Source: Sclerotinia nivalis
Taxonomy: Eukaryota > Ascomycota > Leotiomycetes > Helotiales > Sclerotiniaceae
DNA length: 64,000 nucleotides
NCBI GenBank assembly: GCA_029531795.1
Contig: JAPEIS010000008.1
Coordinates: forward strand, 930,001 to 994,000
Direction of reading: 5' to 3'
Made by a program: the position numbers and the translations under genes
Part shown: positions 57,056-64,000 of the stretch, one piece after another
How the letters are laid out: every line of letters begins with the position of its first letter
How positions within the stretch are numbered: the stretch's first letter is position 1
The notes under the pieces: model-generated
Database searches by the model: none
Seen by the model: the letters and a program-made list of their open reading frames with translations, nothing else
What the model was told of the DNA's origin: nothing

Positions 57056-57666
57056 TCACAACTTCCCCACCACCTCATCCGCCTTCCCCTTCACTCCACC
57101 CTTTATCTCCGCAGCTTTTCCTTTAGCTTCTCCCTTTATCTCCGCGGCTTTTCCCTTGAGTTCTGCGGCTTCGCCTTGGAGTTCTGTGGCTTTTCCTTTC
57201 GCTTCGCTTTTGGCTTCGTTTTTGGAGAGTCCGGCGGCTTGTTTTACTTTTTGGGTTGCGGTTTCTATTGGGGGGGGGTTAGTGAGGGGGGGTTTTTTTT
57301 GAGAGGGGGAGAGAGAGATGGGGGTTGGTGAGGGGATTGGGGAGGGATGAGAAGGATTATGAGGATGGGGATGCAGATATGAAAGGCGTAAGAGGGAAGA
57401 GGATACAAAGGATAGGAAATAGAAGCAACATCAAGAAACAAGAAAAGAAAAGAAAAGAAATAAAACATACGACCAACTTCAATCCCATCAACAATCTTAC
57501 TAGCAACCGCCTTATCGACCTTCTTCACCGTTTCCTTTACCGTTTCTGTAACTGCTTTTTGAGCTGTGAAGGTAGAGGAGAAGGGTCTGTGTCTGATGAT
57601 TTGGGTTTGTGTTTGAGGAGTAAAGAGGCGTGATTGTCGGATCAGTGTTCGGGTTATTGGGGACAT
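57056..57666 (-). CDS. LEA-like mitochondrial protein
   Basis: Model: complement(join(57056..57264,57471..57666)), 134 aa. The N-terminus (SPITRTLIRQSRLFTPQTQ...RPFSSTF) is rich in Arg/Ser/Thr and ends in a typical cleavage-like RPFSS, so mitochondrial import is likely. The rest is hydrophilic and Ala/Lys/Glu-rich with 11-mer-like repeats (AKGKATELQGEAAELKGKAAE, shown to 20: AKGKATELQGEAAELKGKAA). This matches late-embryogenesis-abundant group 3-like stress proteins. The 206-bp intron is flanked by GTATGT and AATAG. Likely a desiccation or stress chaperone (inference). Confidence 0.75.
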
Positions 57667-58864
57667 TTTGACGGGTTTGTTGTTTGATTTGATTTGATTT
57701 GTGTATGGTTTGTGGGTAGTTTGTGTGTGAGGTTAATATCGATGAATCGATGAGTAAAGTTGACGAGTTACGAGTAGTTGATTGCAAGTTTCGATGAACG
57801 AACTTTCTCCAAATATATAGAAAGAAAAGAAGTTCAAATCCTCAGTCCTCGTAAATAAATACCCCCAGCTCCAAGCTCCAAGCTCCAAGCTTCAGCTTAG
57901 TCCAGTAGGAAAACAGCAAGAAAGAAAGAAAGAGCATTGTCCTCGTTTCTTGCCTCTGGGTGACGTCATTTTTGTGCCGCTAACCTTTGCTAGGTAGTTA
58001 GGTAAGTCTTAGTTAGGTGGTGTTACCCTTCTCTTCTTTGTATGTGCGATTACCTCATTTTGTGAGACTAGAGTGAAGTCAAAGATTAATGATTAATGGT
58101 TAATGGTTAATGGCTGCAGAGCAATGGTTGAAGATTAAATCAGGAGATGAGATGAGATGTTCTTGTTCTTGTTTGAGGTAGTTATGTGTTTGTTTCCAAC
58201 CCTAGTATTTATCTATCTATCTATCTATTTAGTGATTAAAGGGATTATGGGATTCGCGATGTATAATAATGAATGGTCTTTTATATTTCCTATTAAATCT
58301 AATGAGATTTAGGCATATAACTTAAAGATGATTACCTTCCGACAAAGGCGGGGAAGCGGGTCGGACCAAAATGAGGGGCGTACTCCGTAAAGGAAGTTAT
58401 TATTACAGTACTAGGTAGTTAGTTAGTGGAGTATAAAATACTTGATCAGATAGTTTCTAGAAATATCAAGGAGTAAAGAGAGCTAGGAAGACAATTGAGT
58501 TTTTGCTATTGTAAGAATTCTGTTCTGACTCTCTGTTGTAAATACTGAGGAACGAAGATATATTATATTGTAAATGCAGATACCAGATACCATACATATA
58601 TATCCAATTATTATATTAAATTCAGTATTCAAAACCCTAAAGACTTCCCACTTCCACATCCCTTTTCATACCTAGTAAACCTTCTGTTTACTCACACCCC
58701 TCCCCCCATTTTCCCATCGGCAAAGCAAACAATAATACAATACAACACAATACAATACAATACAATTTTTTTAATTTTTTTTTAAAAAAGTAAAACCACT
58801 TACTTCCCCTCCATCCTCACCCTCCACCACCATCCCTTCCCAAAAAAATTTAAAATCCAAAAAA
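57667..58864. other. Intergenic region upstream of the LEA-like gene, tRNA 3' flank
   Basis: No protein gene. Contains several short tandem repeats: GCTCCAA near 57870, TTAATGG near 58090, TATC near 58208 and CAATA near 58740. A poly-T/poly-A stretch lies at 58765-58790. The promoter of the LEA-like gene lies at the left. Confidence 0.5.
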
Positions 58865-58979
58865 TGAACAGAGGGGGATTCGAACCCCCGCGGGCTAAGC
58901 CCATGAGAATGCTAGTTAATTTAAATCAACCAAGCTAGAAAGCTTGAGTCACACGCCATAACCACTCGGCCATCTGTCC
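58865..58979 (-). tRNA. tRNA-Leu (anticodon CAA) with intron
   Basis: On the minus strand the acceptor stem GGACAGA pairs with TCTGTTC. The D-arm/A-box is TGGCCGAGTGG and the T-arm/B-box is GGGGGTTCGAATCCCCC. The long variable arm (GGGC-TTA-GCCC) marks a class II tRNA. The anticodon arm TGTGA-CTCAAG has CAA followed by G, then an intron of about 33 nt, then TTCTCA. The mature length of about 82 nt fits tRNA-Leu. The anticodon stem has one T-T mismatch. Serine is the other class II option, but the CTCAAG loop favours Leu-CAA. Confidence 0.8.
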
Positions 58980-59563
58980 TTTGAATCGATTGTTGATGAT
59001 TCGTTGAGAGGGGAGGCTGGTTTTTGGAACTATATTGTTAGTACAAAAAGAAAGAGAAATGTGGAAAGTGTGTGGGTAGAGAGGAGAGGAGGGTTTGTAT
59101 GGAATGGATGGAGGAGAGGAGGGTTTGTATGGAATGGATGGAAGAGAGGATAGTGGATTAGGTGAGGAGAGGATGGATGGATTGATTGGTTGGTTGGTTG
59201 GGGTTTGTGTGTGATGTGGTATTGCGATTGTTGCTCTGCGGAAAAAGTGACAATGAAATTCAGAATGACTAGATTTTTTTAAAATTTCTGAATATTGAAT
59301 TTTATTTTGCTCCCTTTGTTTTTTCGAATGTACAAATTTTGTTCGGTAAATACTAACAAATAGCTATAAATAAATGGATGCCATTCCAAATGAACCAGTG
59401 ATCGACCAGTATAAAAACAAAAAGCGATATATACTCCCCCTAATGCTGGTTATATAGCAAAAATGTATACGAATCCACATAGAAAACAACACCAAACGCC
59501 CAACTATGCCCTATAAACATCCAACCACCTTTCACTCTCAAAACCCCATTCGCCCTCCTCATC
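58980..59563. other. Intergenic region with a perfect 30-bp tandem duplication
   Basis: Between the tRNA and the GH76 gene's 3' end. An exact 30-bp tandem pair lies at 59081-59110 and 59111-59140. No gene found. Confidence 0.6.
59081..59140. repeat. Perfect 30-bp tandem duplication
   Basis: The unit begins GAGGAGAGGAGGGTTTGTAT and is repeated once without mismatch; a third, diverged fragment follows. Probably replication slippage. Confidence 0.9.
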
Positions 59564-61072
59564 TCAACCCATAACCATAAAACCTACACCACCTAGTACA
59601 CCAGAAATAATAAGCGCCGTTAAGAATCCCGCTCCGGCTCTATCTCCACTAGTAACCGGTGTTTCGACTGTTCCATCACTATTCGTACTACTTCCACTTC
59701 CACCCGCGGCATTTCCTACACTAGTTCCACCGGTGTCATTGGTGACGAGATTGGCAGCCGTTCCGATGAGTGTTGCTTGGATTACACTGAGTGCGCTCAT
59801 TTGTTCTCCAACTCCGTACTTTCCATCGTAGGCACTTCCTGCTATCCAATGCTCTCCACACGCTCTTCCGCTAGCTCCTCCGGAGCATTGTGCGGCTGCA
59901 CCTTGGGCCGATGCATTAATGTATGTCATGATTGTTGGTTCGGTGAATGGGGCGATTTTAGTTGTTGCGGCCATCCAACGAGATAGGTAGGCTTTAAAGG
60001 TTTGTTCATCAGTGTCGCAACCCACAGTGGTGGTTTCGCACGCTACTTCGAACATAACATTGTCTTTGAAAAAGATGTTACTGGCATCTAAGAGACCTTG
60101 TGTTCGATTTTGCCAAATTGATGATCCGTTGGTCTATCAGGAATGTGTTAGTAAGGTTGTATTGCTTATTTGAATGATGGTGAGGAAGAAGGGGGAGACG
60201 AACGTAATTGTACATCATGGCGGACCCCAAAAGATAAATACCAGCGTTATAAGTCCACTGTATATGATCGACAGAGCTGCAATTATCAGTATCGGATGTA
60301 CCATCATATACTTCAAAAGCGTCACCAATCAATCCAACACTTTGTTCCCAAGTAAAGATCCTTTCGGCCCATTCAGCATATGATGAATTCCCTGTATATC
60401 TTGCCAACCTAGCTCCTAGGTTGAAGAAACAACCATTCGCGATACTGTTCTTGTAATTGTATCCGGAATTAAATGTAAAGATCTGCCATCTCAATCCACC
60501 TCCGCAGGTTGAATTATCCCATCTAGATGCCATATCGTTGAAAACTGCTTGCGCCATCGCCAACCAACCAGGGGTTCCACTGTCCGGATTATCGAAATTA
60601 GCCTCTGCTGCTGACATAGCAGCCATTCCCCAGAATCCTTGATCATCGTTTCCTTCTGTTTTTGTCTGGTTTATGGGCATGAAATCGTAATTGTCGCCAG
60701 CTTGATGTAGGAGTGCTTGTTTCACTTCGGCGTTGTAGGTATCATCTCCCGTATAATACCAATAGTCGACCATTATACCAAACATAGCTCCTGCCTCCCA
60801 CCAATAATAAGGATCAGGCAAGTTACCGGCGACATCTCCGGTGTTGTTTCCTGTATAATATTTCATCATGTCGTAGGCGACATCGGATGCGGCGGTTTTG
60901 ATACTTTCTAATGACAATCATCTCATCAGCATGTTGCCCATTACTTCAAGCAAGGAATATTGAGAGGCATACCATCAGAGCTCAGATCAAGAGTGATTGC
61001 ACCAACCAAACTACTGCATGTTGAACATATAGCAGCAGTATATGCCAAGGCTTTTCCTCCACTTACCCTCAT
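59564..61072 (-). CDS. GPI-anchored GH76 mannan endo-1,6-alpha-mannosidase (Dfg5/Dcw1-like)
   Basis: Model: complement(join(59564..60133,60204..60907,60973..61072)), 457 aa. Exon 1 encodes a secretion signal ([20 protein letters not shown]) and [15 protein letters not shown] follows across the intron. The GH76 body has [38 protein letters not shown] (catalytic Asp pair near residue 120) and [17 protein letters not shown]. The C-terminus is Ser/Gly-rich, then [20 protein letters not shown], a GPI-attachment signal. Dfg5/Dcw1 proteins act outside the plasma membrane, linking GPI-proteins to the cell wall by acting on their glycan. The start at 61072 was chosen as the Met that begins the signal peptide. 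Confidence 0.93.
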
Positions 61073-62822
61073 CTTGATCCTCTTGTGTAATTCGAACTTG
61101 ACTATAGATACTGTATATAGCACCCTTTACTAGTAACAATCCAAGAAAAAAAAGGATCCGATCAATCCTGGATTTACAAAAGATTCGGCCAAACGAGAGT
61201 ATAGGATAAAGTATGGCGAATCGGTACAGTTCAAAAAGGAAAGCTTACCCTCTTACCATCAAGTCGAAAAGAAATGAAGACTACTCCTCGAAATTTTGAA
61301 GAGAGAGGAGACATGCTTCCTCCCTCACTTACCATCGGCTCCATAACAACAAAACTTTCTCCACTGTTCCGTACCTGACATAGTCTTCTTTGCCTTCTTT
61401 CCTTTTAATAGACCTTGCACCTCAGCCACATCGCAGGGTATTTCGAAACACTATTCTCAGAATCGTGTAGACCCACCAGCATTTTCTGGAAAAGAAACGA
61501 AAGGGACACGGGAATAGCTGTAGGGAAGACTGATTCCTGGTTCATACCAAATGAATAATGGATACGCATTGGCTTACGTGGTGGATACGTCATCCTTGTT
61601 TGGTTCGCGTTTAATTGATGACCTGGTGACCCTCATCTCCCAGAGACATTCAAAAGTTTCCTCATCTCTCACCATCGGGAATCACAGTATCAACCTTTCA
61701 AAGGTGCCACCTTTGATCTTGATATAAAATTCTCGAAAAGCAGTATCAAACGATGATAGAAGCCAAGCACTAGGTGTCTTGGATGGCGATGCTTAGTTGG
61801 GGACAAATTCTTGGGGCAATCCTCCGTTTTTCTCTCGAAGGGCTTGGAAAAAAGCTTGTCTCCACTCAAGTCCCGAAAAGGAGCCATCCGTTGCGGAGAT
61901 TGGCGGCAAGGATAACCGGGATACGAGATGAGTGGCTGATCATGTGACTATTGAAGGAAAGGGGCTCAACCATCCAAAACGGGTGATGATTCTTAATGAA
62001 AAGAGTTCCCATGCTCAGCCATGTTTACCCCATGGTACAGTAAGCCGGTTGTAGATTATAAGTAGTTTGAGTCGCTGTGCTTGCTGTGGAAAACAATTGG
62101 ATTTCTGAGAGATCATCTTGACCACTTTGTTTTCGGTGATCGTCATGATTTCATGAAATCGATCATGTGACTAGCTCTTTCTCTTGGTGTCGATTCGTTT
62201 GAGAACCACAAAACTTTATGATCGATCTTCACATCTCTTGTGAGCGGCGACGACCTCCATTATTTGGCAGCAATTGTGTGCAAAAACGATGATATCACGA
62301 ATGGAGATGTTTTCATTGACAAAGATGTAGGAAGATCTGCAACCAGCATGATGATGCTAATGCTTTGACTGGAAATAAATAAATGTCATACGAGACTACA
62401 GTTGTTTTTATGTAAAGTTGACAATGGCTCTCTCTTTGTTTTTGACTTCCAATATAGCGGAAAGTCACCTGGTAAGCAATTTCTTCATTCGCGATGTTTG
62501 GTTTCTACACTTTCCAGTCATTATGGAAGCTACAATGGGGCAATCATCCAAAGCCAAGAAAAAGCACCTTGGTGGTTACACCAAGCACTCGCATCACATC
62601 ACATTGTAAACAAGTCCACCATTTATGATTCACAATATATTTTGGAAATCACGTTACAACCTTGTTGGCTCAATATTATCAAGGTACTTATATCTTTACA
62701 AAGCGTATAGATTTATCTTTACTGCTCATGCTTTTGGATTCTTTTGGATTTATTATCTCTGTTATACACTACGTTTCGTCAATTGTTCAAACCTTCTCTC
62801 TACGCCTTTTAAAGCAGCAATC
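61073..62822. other. Intergenic region
   Basis: The left few hundred bases should be the promoter of the GH76 gene and the right end that of the 2EXR gene. ORFs at 61405-61887 and 62402-62710 show no domains or convincing introns. GATCATGTGACTA occurs at about 61939 and 62161, a short shared motif of unknown meaning. Confidence 0.45.
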
Positions 62823-63872
62823 ATGAAGATTATCGACCCAACCACGGAGAGAGAGGAGAGACTTGCGAAGTCCCGCCTCAGGAAACCTCTTGAGCTTCAC
62901 ATAGATGTCAAAATAAAAATGATTTCCAAGTGGCCAAATCAAATATTTGACATTGTATTGAAGAAACATCGCAGTCATAAGGATTATCATGGTATCATTG
63001 AGCTTTTGCATGAGTTAGATCAATCTAAGCTTAGATCATTCTTGTGGAAAGGTTTGGCTTGCAGGAACCTCTCAGAGTATCGTGATATACAATATCCACG
63101 AATCGAATCGAAACGGGAAACACAACTCACAGCCGGCGATCGAACTTTTCCTTCCTTCAAAAGATTACCAACCGAACTTCGATTAGACATATGGGAATAC
63201 GTGTTCGCAGAAGATCTTGTCCCGAAAGTTCATCATTTGAACAATACCGACCGCAATACTGGAAAAATCACAGACTCAATCACATCACATCTCCCATTTT
63301 CAAACATTGTACAAGTCTGCAAGGAATCCCGAGAATGGTATCTCTCTCGAACACAAAACAGTTGGGCATTTGGGACGTACGTCAATTTTCGCAGCGATAT
63401 CATGTACCTTACCCAACAAGTTGAAGCATCCAACATTCTTTACGATACTCTTCTATCAAGCCTTCAGATGACAAAAGTCCAAAACCTGGCATTGCGCCGA
63501 ACATGCCTTACTGATAATCCTCAAAAAACCTTCAACCACGTCGAAGCACATGCAAATCTCCGGGAAAAGCTTCCATCCTTGGAAAACATTTACGTCGTCA
63601 TAAATGAGATTCGAGATTCAAATGCCATCGATAGAGATAACGACATCAAGTTTCAGCATCTCTCAGCAAGGCAAAAAAGAAAGTGGATAGACGTAGGATA
63701 TGCGAGGTCATGGTTGAAATGGTTGAATGGGAGAATGATGGATAGAAGCTACAAGAGTGTGAATCATCATCTCGTTATGGTCGGTACTGAGTGCACGGAT
63801 CCACTATCTTCGGAATATGGAGAGATAACCTTCGAGAGAAGGATTCGTGATGGAACTCTCGAGCTCTTTTGA
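62823..63872 (+). CDS. 2EXR domain-containing protein
   Basis: Single exon, 349 aa from ATG at 62823. The 2EXR (F-box-like) signature is FPSFKRLPTELRLDIWEYVF at about residues 102-121, followed by VQVCKESREWYLSR and FGTYVNFRSDIMYL. This domain is greatly expanded in filamentous ascomycetes, where its role is unknown. The N-terminal 100 residues are basic and unrecognised. An upstream ATG at 62625 is in the same frame but encodes a hydrophobic lead unlike the family, so I chose the inner start. Confidence 0.8.
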   Translation: MKIIDPTTEREERLAKSRLRKPLELHIDVKIKMISKWPNQIFDIVLKKHRSHKDYHGIIELLHELDQSKLRSFLWKGLACRNLSEYRDIQYPRIESKRETQLTAGDRTFPSFKRLPTELRLDIWEYVFAEDLVPKVHHLNNTDRNTGKITDSITSHLPFSNIVQVCKESREWYLSRTQNSWAFGTYVNFRSDIMYLTQQVEASNILYDTLLSSLQMTKVQNLALRRTCLTDNPQKTFNHVEAHANLREKLPSLENIYVVINEIRDSNAIDRDNDIKFQHLSARQKRKWIDVGYARSWLKWLNGRMMDRSYKSVNHHLVMVGTECTDPLSSEYGEITFERRIRDGTLELF

Positions 63873-64000
63873 ATTAATGATAGAGGACATTTGTTACATG
63901 GCTTTGGATTCATGAGTACGCTTACGATGCTTTGGTCGGAGTTATTGCTGGAATCATTGCGAGGGATTGGTTTGGTATATAGACATGAGTTTCATCGTTT

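Noticed and set aside
1..64000. CRISPR arrays, bacterial operons or riboswitches
   Set aside because: The intron-rich, fungal gene content makes these inapplicable, and no spaced direct-repeat array was seen.

Overview
The window looks like chromosomal DNA of a filamentous ascomycete. Genes carry short (about 45-120 bp) GT-AG introns, often with a CTAAC-type branch site. Recognisable products are typically fungal (IPC synthase AUR1, Nab3, Rrp6, Gpi1, Mdm35, a Dfg5/Dcw1-type GH76, a fungal rhodopsin-domain membrane protein, a 2EXR protein). The retroelement relics show heavy C-to-T/G-to-A decay resembling RIP. The overall style resembles Leotiomycetes (Botrytis/Sclerotinia-like), but that placement is inference. 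All gene models below were spliced by eye; exon phases and total lengths were checked for consistency.

1-9.5 kb is a transposon graveyard. It holds a degraded minus-strand Ty3/Gypsy element running off the left edge, a second extremely AT-rich plus-strand Gypsy relic, a separate gag-like ORF, and several LTR fragments, one with a perfect 5-bp target duplication.

9.8-24.6 kb is an accessory gene block bounded by transposon debris on both sides. It contains an MFS efflux transporter (-), a fungal rhodopsin-domain membrane protein (+), a DUF1365 protein (-), an isopenicillin-N-synthase-like 2OG-Fe(II) oxygenase (+), an FAD amine-oxidase-like oxidoreductase (+) and an HSL-type alpha/beta hydrolase (+). 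DUF1365 and this FAD oxidoreductase family are neighbours in bacterial unusual or cyclopropane fatty-acid operons, so a lipid-modifying cluster is a reasonable hypothesis. A fold-back element with about 101-bp inverted repeats and a nested LTR sits in the middle.

24.9-30.3 kb holds a younger, both-ends-truncated chromovirus abutting a decayed NLR/HET-type gene with TPR and repeat motifs, followed by a solo LTR. 30.3-34.4 kb is gene-poor.

34.4-64 kb is mostly conserved housekeeping sequence: AUR1, a lesioned SRPK-like kinase pseudogene, a mitochondrial ribosome-rescue factor, NAB3, a LETM1-like protein, a ferric reductase/NOX-like protein, RRP6, MDM35, a small membrane protein 18 nt upstream of GPI1, a mitochondrial LEA-like protein, an intron-bearing tRNA-Leu, a Dfg5/Dcw1-like mannosidase and a 2EXR protein. 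NAB3 and RRP6 act in the same nuclear RNA-surveillance pathway and lie about 4.7 kb apart.
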